A stretch of DNA of 64,000 bases from an uncultured Azohydromonas sp. (GTDB lineage Bacteria > Pseudomonadota > Gammaproteobacteria > Burkholderiales > Burkholderiaceae_C). Below are positions 43,185 through 52,827 of this stretch, piece by piece. The notes beneath the pieces are model-generated. The model saw only the letters and a program-made list of their open reading frames with translations, had not been told where the DNA came from and made no database searches. Numbering within the stretch: position 1 is the first letter of the stretch; every line of letters begins with the position of its first letter. The stretch lies in NCBI RefSeq assembly GCF_937926365.1, contig NZ_CALAOH010000019.1:1-64000 (forward strand), written 5' to 3'. The translations under genes and the position numbers were made by a program.

Positions 43185-44658
43185 GATCCAGAACCCCATG
43201 ACGAGCTCCTTCCGTCCCCGCCTGGCCGCGCTGGCGCTGGCTTCCCTGACCTTCCTGGGCGGCTGTGCCAGCCTGGCGCCGACCTACGAGCGCCCGGCCG
43301 CACCGGTGCCGACGCAACTGGGCGAGGCCGCGGCCGAGGCGCCGGCGGTGCCGGTGGCCGATCTGGGCTGGCAGGCTTTCTTCGCCGACGCGCGGCTGCA
43401 GCAGGCCATCGAGCTGGCCCTGCGGAACAACCGCGACCTGCGCATCGCCGCGCTCAACATCGAGCGCGCCCGCGGCCTGTACGGCGTGCAGTCTGCCGAC
43501 ACGCTGCCCTCGGTGGGCGTGGCCGCCGGTGAAAACGCGCAGCGCGTGCCCAGCGATCTGAGCACCACCGGCCAAGGCCGGGTGACGCGCCAGTACAGCG
43601 CGACGCTGGGCTTCAGCGCCTACGAGCTGGACCTGTTCGGCCGCGTGCGCAGCCTGCGCGAGGCCTCGCTGCAGCAGGTGTTCGCCACCGAGGCGGCGCG
43701 GCGCACCACGCACATCGGCCTGGTGTCGCAGGTGGCCGGCAGCTGGCTGACGCTGGCCGCGGACCGCGCGCGGCTGGAGCTGGCGCAGGCCACGCTCAAG
43801 AGCCAGGGCGACACGCTGCGGCTGACCGAGCGGCGCCACGAGCTGGGCGTGTCCTCCGACCTGGACGTGCAGCGCGCGCGCACCACGGTGGAGTCGGCCC
43901 GCGCCGACGTCGCGCGCTACGCCGGCCAGGTGCAGGCCGACCTGCAGGCGCTGCAGCTGCTGCTGGGTGCGCCGCTGCCGCCGGAAGCGATGCCGGGCAC
44001 GGAAGCCACGGCGCTGGCCTTCGCGCCGCTGCCCGCGGGGCTGGGCTCGGAGGTGCTGCTGCAGCGCCCGGACGTGATGCAGGCCGAGCGCGACCTGCAG
44101 GCGGCCAACGCCACCATCGGCGCGGCGCGCGCGGCCTTCTTCCCGCGCATCTCGCTCACGGCCTCGGTGGGCACGGCCAGCTCCTCGCTGTCGGGGCTGT
44201 TCGGCGCGGGCTCGGGCATCTGGAGCTTCGTGCCGCAGCTGGCGCTGCCGATCTTCGACAACGGCCGCAACCGCTCCAACCTGCAGGTGGCGCAGGCCGA
44301 CCGCGACATCCGCGTCGCGGCCTACGAGCGCAGTATCCAGGCCGCCTTCCGCGAGGTGGCGGACGGGCTGTCGCAGCGCCAGAGCCTGGTGGAGCAGCTT
44401 GCGGCGCAGCGGGCGCTGGAGGAAGCGGCGTCGCGGGCGCAGTTCCTGTCACAGGCCCGCTTCGAGCGCGGGGTGGACGACTTCCTGAGCGTGCTGGACG
44501 CGCAGCGTTCGCTGTACGCGGCGCAGCAGGGGCGCATCTCCACTGCGCTGGCGCAGCAGCTCAATGCCGTGACGCTGTACAAGGCCCTGGGCGGTGGTTG
44601 GGAAGCGACCACGCGCACCGCGGCGGCCGGGGACACGCCGGCTGCCGTCGCACGCTGA
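43177..44658 (+). CDS. RND outer-membrane channel lipoprotein (OprM/NodT family)
   Basis: TolC-like outer-membrane factor, 493 residues from ATG 43177. The signal peptide ends in lipobox FLGGC. Two repeated halves of the outer-membrane efflux fold are seen, with typical phrases [50 protein letters not shown] and [18 protein letters not shown] start at ATG 43198 is equally possible and would give a more compact signal peptide; 43177 overlaps the pump stop codon by 8 bp. It ends in a 1-bp overlap with the TetR gene. Confidence 0.93.
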   Translation: MPEIQNPMTSSFRPRLAALALASLTFLGGCASLAPTYERPAAPVPTQLGEAAAEAPAVPVADLGWQAFFADARLQQAIELALRNNRDLRIAALNIERARGLYGVQSADTLPSVGVAAGENAQRVPSDLSTTGQGRVTRQYSATLGFSAYELDLFGRVRSLREASLQQVFATEAARRTTHIGLVSQVAGSWLTLAADRARLELAQATLKSQGDTLRLTERRHELGVSSDLDVQRARTTVESARADVARYAGQVQADLQALQLLLGAPLPPEAMPGTEATALAFAPLPAGLGSEVLLQRPDVMQAERDLQAANATIGAARAAFFPRISLTASVGTASSSLSGLFGAGSGIWSFVPQLALPIFDNGRNRSNLQVAQADRDIRVAAYERSIQAAFREVADGLSQRQSLVEQLAAQRALEEAASRAQFLSQARFERGVDDFLSVLDAQRSLYAAQQGRISTALAQQLNAVTLYKALGGGWEATTRTAAAGDTPAAVAR

Positions 44659-45257
44659 TGGCCCCGCTGACCGACACCGAGCGCGCCGAGCAGCGCCGCC
44701 AGCAGGTGCTAGACGCCGCGGCGCAGTGCTTCCGCGCGCACGGCTTCCACGGCGCGAGCATGGCGGAGATCGCGCGCACGGCGGGCATGAGCCCGGGCCA
44801 CATCTACAACCTGTTCGAGAACAAGGAAGAGCTGATCGCCGCCATCGTGGCGCGCGACCAGGCGCTGTGGCTGGCCAGGGCCGAGGCCATGCTGCGCGAA
44901 CCCGACGTGGCTCGGGCCATGCTCGACGGGGTGTGCAACGGCGTGAGCGACTGCACCGCCCTGCCCGATGCCGCGCTGCGGCTGGAAGTGGCGGCGGAAG
45001 CGGGACGCAACCCCAAGCTCGCCGCCATGGTGCAGGCTGCCGACGCCGCCAGCCGCGAGCGCTGCGAGGCGCTGCTGCGCGCGGCGCTGAACCAGCGCGG
45101 CTTGTCCATCGACGCGGCCACGCTGCGCGCCCGCGCCTCGGTGCTGGCCGCGCTGTTCGACGGGCTCATGGTGCGCAGCGTGCGCGACCCGGCCATGGAC
45201 AAGCCAAAGCTGGTGACGCAGATCCGGCGCTTGGTGCAGGCGCTGATCGAGGCTTGA
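44658..45257 (+). CDS. TetR/AcrR-family repressor of the efflux operon
   Basis: 199 residues. The helix-turn-helix MAEIARTAGMSPGHIYNLFENKEEL near 38-62 is the TetR signature; the C-terminal ligand domain is helical. It begins at ATG 44658, sharing a base with the channel gene stop (TGATG), so it is co-expressed with the pump it probably controls. This feedback arrangement fits binding to the palindrome at 38649-38664. An intrinsic terminator follows at 45334. Confidence 0.92.
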   Translation: MAPLTDTERAEQRRQQVLDAAAQCFRAHGFHGASMAEIARTAGMSPGHIYNLFENKEELIAAIVARDQALWLARAEAMLREPDVARAMLDGVCNGVSDCTALPDAALRLEVAAEAGRNPKLAAMVQAADAASRERCEALLRAALNQRGLSIDAATLRARASVLAALFDGLMVRSVRDPAMDKPKLVTQIRRLVQALIEA

Positions 45258-45333
45258 CCGAACCCTGGGGCAGGGCATTATTCGCCAGAGCACAGGGTTC
45301 AACAACATACACGAATCTACGAAACCCCTGGTT

Positions 45334-45363
45334 GCCCGCGAATTCCGTCGATTGCGGGCTTTT
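45334..45363 (+). terminator. Intrinsic terminator of the efflux operon
   Basis: GCCCGC at 45334-45339 pairs with GCGGGC at 45354-45359, extended by AAT/ATT inside with one bulged G, and a TTTT tract begins at 45360. It is 77 bp after the tetR stop. Confidence 0.6.
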
Positions 45364-45642
45364 CCCTGATCTGACTGCCTTCCCCTGCTCTTGCTCCTTC
45401 ACTGGGTTTGGCCGTTCGCTTCCTGGTTGCCCTGGACGCGGCCGCTACAGAGCGTTCCTCGCCCTGCGATTCTTGGGATGCGGGCCGGCTGTGTGAGGAG
45501 GTTTAAGGGGAATACAGGCTTGGCAACAGGTGCGGTCTCGCGAGTTTGGGTGAGGTTGGTATTTGGAAAGCTACGTGTATGTTGTGATTCATCGCTTCCA
45601 ACCTCGGGAGCTCCGTGTGTCGGCCTCGAACACCCATGGGCA
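45364..45642. other. Non-coding stretch between two terminators
   Basis: Part of the 434-bp convergent gap between tetR and the phasin-like gene. It is less GC-rich than its surroundings (TTTGGGTGAGGTTGGTATTT, GTGTATGTTGTGATTCATCG). An AGGAGG-like string near 45497 has no start codon at usable distance. I see no gene, RNA or repeat. Confidence 0.45.
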
Positions 45643-45670
45643 CAAAAAACCGGCCGCGCAAGGCGGCCGG
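45643..45670 (-). terminator. Intrinsic terminator of the phasin-like gene
   Basis: On the minus strand CCGGCCGC (45670-45663) and GCGGCCGG (45657-45650) form a perfect 8-bp stem with a five-base loop, followed by TTTTTTG. It lies 22 bp past the stop codon at 45692. Confidence 0.8.
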
Positions 45671-45691
45671 TTCGGTAGGGCCCGTGAGCTT

Positions 45692-46045
45692 TCAAACCGT
45701 CGGGGGCGTGGCCGTCGTGGCGGTGGCTTGGCGGGTGGCCTGCTGCGTCGCCTTGGCCAGCGTGGTGGGCGCCTGCTGCATCAGCGTGGCACCGCCCTGG
45801 CCGAGTTCCATGAGGAACTCCATGTAGTTCTTCATCAAACCCATCATCAGGTCGGCAATCGCGTTGGGCGCCACCGGCATCGGCGCCAACGTGGCGGGCG
45901 ACTGCTGCATGAAGATGCGTTGCGCCTGGGTCATCGCCTGCGACACCACCTCGGGCGACAGGGAGAACTTGGTGAACAGTTCGAGATTGGATTGAGCCAG
46001 CTTGGTAAACGGGGCCATGAACGGCTGCATCAGGTCGGTGGACAT
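45692..46045 (-). CDS. Small helical, phasin-like protein
   Basis: 117 residues, all predicted helix, rich in Met, Gln, Ala and Thr, without Cys. Stretches such as PFTKLAQSNLELFTKFSLSPEV and LMKNYMEFLMELGQGGATLM are amphipathic and recall phasins, the granule-surface proteins of polyhydroxyalkanoate producers, but the protein is shorter than usual phasins and I cannot confirm the family. The start ATG 46045 is preceded by AGGAGCC. A strong terminator follows, supporting a real single-gene transcript. Confidence 0.65.
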   Translation of the reverse strand: MSTDLMQPFMAPFTKLAQSNLELFTKFSLSPEVVSQAMTQAQRIFMQQSPATLAPMPVAPNAIADLMMGLMKNYMEFLMELGQGGATLMQQAPTTLAKATQQATRQATATTATPPTV

Positions 46046-46290
46046 GGAGGGTGGCTCCTGAAGTCGTGAACAGAGTCAGGGCCCGCCGCCGGCTGCGCCA
46101 GCCCGGGCCTGCGAAACAACCCCGTCGGCAACGGCAACCAGCCCGCAGGGGCCGCTCGGGGTTTGTACGGATACAGCACGTGGCGCTCCCGCTCCACCGC
46201 GCGCGACGGCCGGCAGGACGCACCGCCCGCGCATCGATGCCGAAGGCCCCCGACTGCCTCAGGCACGGCAACCGTGGTGACAATCGAAGC

Positions 46291-46725
46291 ATGGTTGCAA
46301 AGCCTTTTCTTGCGGTCGGCGCTCTGCTGCTGACCTTTACCGTCTCCGCGCACGCCGCGGCCGATCCCGACAAGCTGCGCTGCGTGGCGGCGCTCAAACT
46401 GCATTCCAACGACCTGGCGCAGCAGGTGAAGGAAGGTGACGCGGCGCGCCGCCCCGAGTTGCTGCAGGTGCTGCGCCAGGGTGGCGCCTTCATTGGCGAG
46501 GCTTACCTGCAGCGCGCGCTGGGCAACGAGGACCAGGCCAAGGCAGAGCTGGCCCAGGCTGAGGCCAGCGTGCGCGCGCTGCCGGCGCCACAGGTCCAGG
46601 CACTGCGCAGCCAGTGCGGCGCCCGGGCCAACACCATGATCGAGAACGCTCCGGGCTGGCAGCGCATGGTGATCGACCGCTTCGCCCAGGCGCGCATGGA
46701 CAAGCTGCTGCGCCAGACGCACTGA
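46291..46725 (+). CDS. Secreted small hypothetical protein
   Basis: 144 residues with a clear signal peptide (LAVGALLLTFTVSAHA, cleavage near residue 22) and a helical mature part rich in Ala, Gln, Arg and Leu, holding two cysteines (LRCVAAL and RSQCGARA) that could form a disulfide. No family recognised. It converges with ada, leaving 30 bp. ATG 46291 is the natural start for the signal peptide; the frame is open upstream but compositionally different. Confidence 0.68.
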   Translation: MVAKPFLAVGALLLTFTVSAHAAADPDKLRCVAALKLHSNDLAQQVKEGDAARRPELLQVLRQGGAFIGEAYLQRALGNEDQAKAELAQAEASVRALPAPQVQALRSQCGARANTMIENAPGWQRMVIDRFAQARMDKLLRQTH

Positions 46726-46755
46726 CTCGACCTGGCACTTCGGGCGCCGCCCGGC

Positions 46756-47880
<1,125 letters not shown>

Positions 47881-48020
47881 GGCGGATCGGGAGCCGGAAT
47901 CGCTTCGATGGTGCGACTGTAGGTGCGCGCACCGGCGCCGGCACTCCGGAAGCGAACATCAAATCCGCCCCCGCCAACCGCGCATCCCGCGCCTCGGACC
48001 GCGCGGCGATGACGGGAAAC

Positions 48021-48341
48021 TCAGGCCGGCCCGGCGCCCTGCTGCTGCAGCGCCTGCTGCTCCTGCTGGTATTCCGGCTTGAGCTCGACCACGCGGTAGC
48101 CCTCTTTGAGCAACGCCTTGCGCAGCCATTCCGGATGCTCGCCATCGCCGTTCCAGGTTTCTCCGGTAATGGGATGGCGGTATTTCACATAGCCCGGCGG
48201 CGGCAAATTTCGCGGCAGCACCGGGACCACCTTCGGGTCACCGAGCTCTTCCGGACCGATGTTCCAAAACTCCATCAGTTGCCGAATCTGGTGCAGCGCG
48301 ATGCGCCGCGCCTTGCTTGCGTTGTCGAGGTCGTCGGTCAT
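48021..48341 (-). CDS. Short H-NS family DNA-binding protein
   Basis: 106 residues. The C-terminal DNA-binding part is clear: VKYRHPITGETWNGDGEHPEWL, matching the H-NS pattern KY-D-P-TG-TW-G-G-P-W. The Arg/Gly minor-groove loop reads NGDGEHP here, more acidic than the usual RGR. The N-terminal 35 residues (ARRIALHQIRQLMEFWNIG) are a short helix rather than the long H-NS coiled coil. Ends in a Gln-rich tail. It may bind AT-rich DNA weakly or act as a modifier of full-length H-NS. An AT-rich region lies upstream. Confidence 0.82.
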   Translation of the reverse strand: MTDDLDNASKARRIALHQIRQLMEFWNIGPEELGDPKVVPVLPRNLPPPGYVKYRHPITGETWNGDGEHPEWLRKALLKEGYRVVELKPEYQQEQQALQQQGAGPA

Positions 48342-48739
48342 CGATCGGCAGGATTGAAGCCAAGCCCAGTGAAGGCGGCCTGCGCAACATCAGCAAGCGG
48401 CGCGCCTTGTAAGACAATATTACATTTTTGCCGAGAATAGCTGGTATTCGACTATTGAATTTTTCGCTCGGAAAACCACAGCTTTCTTCCTTATCGGGAT
48501 GACGGCCCCGTTTCCATCCCAACCAAGCAGCGGCGCGGCGCGGATGCAAGCGAAAAACGCGCCAGCGGCAAGGTCGCTTTTCAAGCGGCACGGGCCCACT
48601 GGCTGTAACTGATACCATTTTTGCGACGGTCCGCATTCGGCGGTCCGCGCCTCACAGCCCGCGCCCGACCGACGCGGGCCGGTGCCACGGTCCACGGCTC
48701 GGTCCATGCACCGGTGAACCCGTCGCGCATGCGGCGTAG
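48342..48739. other. 398-bp divergent region with an AT-rich island
   Basis: Upstream of the H-NS-like gene. About 48412-48480 is strikingly AT-rich for this genome (GACAATATTACATTTTTGCC, GACTATTGAATTTTTCGC) and probably contains the minus-strand promoter and possibly an H-NS-type autoregulatory site. The rest is GC-rich; short open frames here look random. Confidence 0.5.
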
Positions 48740-48958
48740 ACACTGCTCCCGGCTCCCGGCCGGGTCCTGTTCAACGGCCGCGAGCTGGTGGCCTCCCTCA
48801 CCGCCGGACGCATGCGCAAGCACCGCAGCCGCACCCTTGCCGGCGACAGCGTCTCGCTGGAGCTTTCGCCTTGCGGCCTCGGCAAGGCCCCTATCACTTT
48901 CCACCACCTGGAGCACCGTACTCCGGGAGCAACCACGCCAGGAGCACATGCACGATGA
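48740..48958 (+). pseudogene. Decayed IF-1 (infA-like) reading frame
   Basis: The frame after TAG 48737-48739 encodes 72 residues whose core is recognisably translation initiation factor 1: NGRELVASLTAGRMRKH, LAGDSVSLELSP, ITFHHLEHR, corresponding to the family pattern NGHxLxAxxxGKMRKHxIRILAGDxVxLELSPYDL. No ATG, GTG or TTG lies at the front of the core (only CTG 48743), the first strand of the OB fold is missing, and conserved positions are changed (HIRIL to HRSRTL, SPYDL to SPCGL). Its stop overlaps the next gene's ATG (ATGA), so it may still serve translational coupling. Either a pseudogene of an infA paralogue or a divergent one with a non-standard start. Confidence 0.6.
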
Positions 48959-49188
48959 AGACCCAAGACCAGCAGCCGCCCGCCACCGTCATCCAGGACG
49001 ACGGCCTGCGCTACAAGCGCAAGGCCGCCGGCTCGCCCTTCAGCTCCGGCGGCGGCAGCGGCATGCACCAGACCACCATGTCGTGCTTCAAGTGCGGCAC
49101 GCACCGCCCGCGCGCCGAGCTCACCACCAAGCGGCTGCTGGGCAAGAACCAGCTCGTGTGCGCCGCCGGCTGCAACAAGACGCGCTGA
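48955..49188 (+). CDS. Small zinc-ribbon-like conserved protein
   Basis: 77 residues from ATG 48955, with AGGAG ten bases upstream. The N-terminal half is polar and Gly/Ser-rich. The C-terminal half has SCFKCGTHRPRAEL and LVCAAGCNKTR, four cysteines in CxxC and CxxxC spacing that can form a zinc ribbon. No known function. The start codon overlaps the stop of the IF-1-like frame. Ends 15 bp before the convergent protease gene. Confidence 0.72.
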   Translation: MKTQDQQPPATVIQDDGLRYKRKAAGSPFSSGGGSGMHQTTMSCFKCGTHRPRAELTTKRLLGKNQLVCAAGCNKTR

Positions 49189-49203
49189 GCGCAGGCCACG
49201 GCC

Positions 49204-50208
49204 TCAGCGCGCGTTCTTCCAAGTCGTGAGGTTGTCGGCCACCGCGTGGTTGATGCGCGTGCCGCTGTTGTTGCCCTCCTCGGCGGCATAGGTGTGGATG
49301 CCCACCGCGCAGGTGCCGAAGCACTTGGCGCGGCTGGCACCGCGGTCGGCCTCGATCACGGGCGAGCCGCTCTGGCCATTGGCGGTGTCGAGCTGGTAGC
49401 GGATCTTGCGTGGCTCGCTGATGGCGATGCTGCCGCTGGCCCCCCACAGCGACTTCGGCGGTGACTTGTCTCCTGCATAGCCCATCAGCAACACCGGCAG
49501 GCCTACCAGCGAATCCTGCGTCGCGTAGTAGCCGAGCCAGCCGGTGGTCTTGCCGATCTCGCAGTTGAGCTTCACGGCGCCGTAGTCGAAGGCGTCGCTG
49601 CCCTCGCCAAAGCTGCTCTGCACCCAGCGCGCCACGGCGAAGAGCCGTCGCGCGCCGCAGGAGCCGAAGGGTGCCGCGCCGGCGTTGTAGGCGGGATAGA
49701 AGCGCACGTTGGTGCTCCAGCCGCCGTCGTAAACGCAGTGCCCGGCCGTGGCCACCGTGTCCTTGCTGATGAGGAAGCCCGTGCAGCTGAAGTCGCTGCT
49801 GCCCTGGGAATAGGTCAGCAGCCCGATGGCGCGATACGGAAAACCCGACTCGCGCGGGTACACGCGAAAGCGCCGGTCCGCGCCCACCACGCTCTCGGGC
49901 CGCACATCCGTCCCGCGCCGCGCATAGGGCGGCAGCTTGGGCTTGTAGCGCCGGTTGAAGGCCTCCAGCTCGGCGCCGCTGAGCTTCATGGCGGGGAACT
50001 CCGCCACGGCATCCGGCGCCGTGCCCGCGCGCAGCGCACCTTCGAAGGCCTCGCCCGCACCGGCAGCCAGCGCCGACGCGGTCGGCGCGCTGCCGTCGCT
50101 GGTGAGCGTCACGTGGTCACCGCCCTGCGCGTGCGCCACGGCCCCGCCCAGCGCCACCACGGCGCCGGCCAGGCGCCATGCGGCCCTGAAAACCCTGGCT
50201 CGATTCAT
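49204..50208 (-). CDS. Secreted V8-like trypsin-fold serine protease
   Basis: 334 residues with signal peptide (1-28, ending AVAHA) and a likely propeptide to about residue 120. The catalytic triad is visible: H157 in TAGHCVYDG, D209 in DAFDYGAVKL and S280 in NGQSGSPV, the wording of glutamyl endopeptidase/V8-like enzymes rather than HtrA (no PDZ). Cysteines flank the His loop (FSCTGFLI, HCV), consistent with a disulfide in an exported enzyme. Single gene between a hybrid kinase and the small ribbon protein. Confidence 0.88.
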   Translation of the reverse strand: MNRARVFRAAWRLAGAVVALGGAVAHAQGGDHVTLTSDGSAPTASALAAGAGEAFEGALRAGTAPDAVAEFPAMKLSGAELEAFNRRYKPKLPPYARRGTDVRPESVVGADRRFRVYPRESGFPYRAIGLLTYSQGSSDFSCTGFLISKDTVATAGHCVYDGGWSTNVRFYPAYNAGAAPFGSCGARRLFAVARWVQSSFGEGSDAFDYGAVKLNCEIGKTTGWLGYYATQDSLVGLPVLLMGYAGDKSPPKSLWGASGSIAISEPRKIRYQLDTANGQSGSPVIEADRGASRAKCFGTCAVGIHTYAAEEGNNSGTRINHAVADNLTTWKNAR

Positions 50209-50324
50209 GAATCCGTCTCCCTGTCACGAGCTCCGCCCCCGGAGCACCATTGATCATGGAGCAGGTTGCGCGCCCATCGGGTCCGGGCGAGAGGCGGCAG
50301 ATGGCCGGCCGCGGGCGCGGAACC

Positions 50325-51863
50325 TCAGCCCGCGTCCAGCTCCAGCGTGGCGACGGTGCCGCCGCCGCTGCGCGCGGCGATGCCGAGGCTGCCACCCATG
50401 GCCTCGGCCAGGCGGCGCGAGATCACCAGGCCCAGCCCGGTACCAGGGATGGCCGAGCGCTCGCGCCCGGCGCGCGCGAAGGGCTGGAACACCTGCTGCA
50501 ACTGCTCGGCCGTCATGCCGATGCCGTTGTCGGAGAAATGGATGCGCACCCGCCCCTGCTCGCTGCACGCCGTCACGCGCAGCTCACCGCCCGGGCGGTT
50601 GTACTTGATGGCGTTGCTCGCCAGATTGGAGAGGATCTGGTGCAGCCGCGTCTCGTCCGCGCACACGGCCAGCTGCCCCGGCACCTCGTCCACCAGGTTG
50701 ACCCGCTGTGCCTGCGCCTGCGGCATGAGCAGCGACAGCGCGTGGCGCACGCAGCGCGCCAGCGGCACCGAGCCCAGTTCCAGTTGCAACTGCCCTTCGT
50801 GGGCGCGCTGCAGCACCAGCAGGTCGTCCACCATCGCCAGCAGATGGCGTCCCGCGGACTCGATGTGGCCCAGGTACTCGCTTGCCTGCGGTTGGGAGCC
50901 GTCCGCGGGCATCAGCCGCAGCAGCTGCGTGAAGCCCAGCACCGCGTTGAGCGGCGTGCGCATCTCGTGGCTCACGCGCGACAGCAGTTGCGCCTGCGCC
51001 TGCTGTTGCGCCTGGCGCCGCTCCAGCGCCCGACGCTGCTCCTCCAGCTCGGCGCTGCGGCGCTGCGCCTCCTTCTGCGCGCTGAGGTCCTGCACCTGGT
51101 AGAGCAGGCGCGGCACGGCATCGTGCGGCTCCAGCAGCGACACGCTGACCTGCGTCCACAGCTCGCTGCCGTCGCTGCGCAGGTAGCGCTGCTCGAACTG
51201 CACGCCGCGGCCGTGGCCGTCGCGCAGCGGCTCGAGCTGCCGCGCCTGCCTCGCGACGTCCTCGGGATGCACCAGCGCCGCGTGCTGGCGGCCCTGCAGC
51301 TGCGCCGCGTCCAGCCCCAGCAGCCGCGCCAGCGTGGCGTTGGCCTGCAGCACGTCGCCCTGCAACGACACCAGCGCCATGCCCAGCGGTGCGTCGTCGA
51401 AGACATGGCGCCAGCGCTGCTCGCTGTCCAGCAGCCGCCGCTCCATCTGCGCCCGCGCCAGCGCCACCTCGATGCTCGCGCGCAGCTCGTCGGACTGGAA
51501 CGGCTTGCTGAGATAGCCATAGGGCGTGGCGCCCACGGCCTGCGCCACCGTGCCGACGTCGGTGTGCGAGGTCAGGAAGATGACCGGCTGCGCCGCACCC
51601 GCGTGCCGCAGCTGCTCGGCCGCCTGCACGCCGTTGACCGGACCGCGGATGTTGATGTCCATCAGCACCAGGTCCGGCCGGGACTCCAGCACCAGGGACA
51701 CGGCCTGCGCAGCGCTGTCGGCCGGGCCGACCACCTGGTAGCCCATGTCCTCCAGCTGCAACTGCAGGTCAAGCGCGATGACCGCGTCGTCCTCGACGAT
51801 GAGGATGGCGGGCGACGACGCGTGGGCCGACAGGCGGCTTTGTAGAAGAGAGCTGTATTCCAT
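50325..51863 (-). CDS. Receiver-PAS-histidine kinase
   Basis: Cytoplasmic signalling kinase of 512 residues. An N-terminal receiver (18-135) has D69 in LVLMDINIRGP and Lys in YLSKPF. A PAS domain spans about 150-262 (WRHVFDDAPLGMALV, ending in QDLSAQKEAQRR), followed by a coiled coil of Gln/Arg/Glu. The HisKA domain has H299 in SRVSHEMRTPLNAVLG, and an HATPase domain ends at the C-terminus (LSNLASNAIKYNRPGG, DNGIGM, GTGLGLVISRRLAEAMGG). No membrane segment. No cognate output gene is adjacent. The 259-bp gap upstream contains AT-rich promoter-like sequence. Confidence 0.93.
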   Translation of the reverse strand: MEYSSLLQSRLSAHASSPAILIVEDDAVIALDLQLQLEDMGYQVVGPADSAAQAVSLVLESRPDLVLMDINIRGPVNGVQAAEQLRHAGAAQPVIFLTSHTDVGTVAQAVGATPYGYLSKPFQSDELRASIEVALARAQMERRLLDSEQRWRHVFDDAPLGMALVSLQGDVLQANATLARLLGLDAAQLQGRQHAALVHPEDVARQARQLEPLRDGHGRGVQFEQRYLRSDGSELWTQVSVSLLEPHDAVPRLLYQVQDLSAQKEAQRRSAELEEQRRALERRQAQQQAQAQLLSRVSHEMRTPLNAVLGFTQLLRLMPADGSQPQASEYLGHIESAGRHLLAMVDDLLVLQRAHEGQLQLELGSVPLARCVRHALSLLMPQAQAQRVNLVDEVPGQLAVCADETRLHQILSNLASNAIKYNRPGGELRVTACSEQGRVRIHFSDNGIGMTAEQLQQVFQPFARAGRERSAIPGTGLGLVISRRLAEAMGGSLGIAARSGGGTVATLELDAG

Positions 51864-52122
51864 GGCGGGGGTACTGCATCCCTCGCCGCGCGCCGGCAGG
51901 CACCCGGGGAAAAGAATGCGGACACGGTAACATTCTGAAGCAGCAATCAGCTTCCTGTATCACCTTGTCGCTTTAGGTCCGCACAGCCCTGAGGTGGATC
52001 AAGATTCCGCGTTGTCGCTGATCCGCCACAGACCGGTCGCAGCCCCTGGTCTCGCCCTCAGCCTGCTCGCCGAGTACCCCGTGCAAGCCGCCGGCGGCCA
52101 CGCCATCCGGCACCGCGCCTTC

Positions 52123-52827
52123 TCATGCCAGTCCCGTCACCGGGATGGACGCGCCGTGGATGGCCTTCGCGCCCTCGGAGGCCAGGAAGCGAATCACCTG
52201 CGCCAGGTCGGCCGGCGCCACCCACAACGCCGGGTCGGCCTCGGGCATGGCCTGCCGGTTCTCCGGGGTGTCGATGATGGAAGGCAGCACGCAGTTGACG
52301 TTGATGCCCCGGGTGCGCAGCTCCGCGGCCATCGCCTCGGTGAGCCGGGCCACCACGGCCTTGGACGCGGTGTAGGCGCCCATCTGCGCCAGCCCCTTCT
52401 GCGCGCTGAAGGCCCCGACGTTGACGACCTTGCCGCCGCCGCGCGCCAGCATGTGCGGCACCACGGCCCGGACGGCGTGCAGCACGCTCCTGGCGTTGAG
52501 GTCGAACAGGAAGTCCCAGGTGCCGTCGCTGGTCTCGTGCACCGCCTCGCCCATGCGGAAGCCGCCAGCCAGGTTGCACAGCACGTCGATGCGGCCGAAG
52601 CGCTCCACGGCCTCACGGCCCAGGCCGGTCACCGCCTCCTGGTCCAGCAGATCGACGCTGGCCAGCAGCCGCGTGTCGCCGTCGCCCCCGAAGGCGGCCG
52701 CCAGCGCGTCGCGGGAGCGGTCCACCAGCACCAGCCGGTCGCCGGCTTCCGAGAACACGCGCGCCACGGCCCGACCCAGATTGCCGGCGGCGCCAGTGAC
52801 CACCACCACCCGTTGCTCATCACTCAT
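52123..52827 (-). CDS. SDR oxidoreductase, candidate dihydropteridine reductase
   Basis: 234-residue short-chain dehydrogenase. NAD(P) motif TGAAGNLGRA, CNLAGGF in place of NNAG, and the active-site Tyr and Lys of YTASKAV are present. The region VLPSIIDTPENRQAMPEADPALW is unusual for general SDRs and closely recalls animal quinoid dihydropteridine reductase (LP-x4-DTP-x-NR-x2-MPEAD-x3-W). Its ATG overlaps the phhA stop (ATGA) and it is third in the phhB-phhA operon, where a reductase regenerating tetrahydrobiopterin-type cofactor is needed. The family SDR is certain; the specific role is inference. Confidence 0.85.
   Translation of the reverse strand: MSDEQRVVVVTGAAGNLGRAVARVFSEAGDRLVLVDRSRDALAAAFGGDGDTRLLASVDLLDQEAVTGLGREAVERFGRIDVLCNLAGGFRMGEAVHETSDGTWDFLFDLNARSVLHAVRAVVPHMLARGGGKVVNVGAFSAQKGLAQMGAYTASKAVVARLTEAMAAELRTRGINVNCVLPSIIDTPENRQAMPEADPALWVAPADLAQVIRFLASEGAKAIHGASIPVTGLA

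Noticed and set aside
40023..43199. Minus-strand open frame of over 1000 codons opposite the RND pump
   Set aside because: Antisense shadow of a full-length, well-conserved HAE-1 pump.
45391..45678. Plus-strand 95-codon frame between the two terminators
   Set aside because: It runs into the terminator of the opposite gene, has no ribosome site and no coding character.
48420..48743. Minus-strand open frame upstream of the H-NS-like gene
   Set aside because: No ribosome site, mixed composition across an AT-rich promoter island, and opposite the IF-1-like frame.
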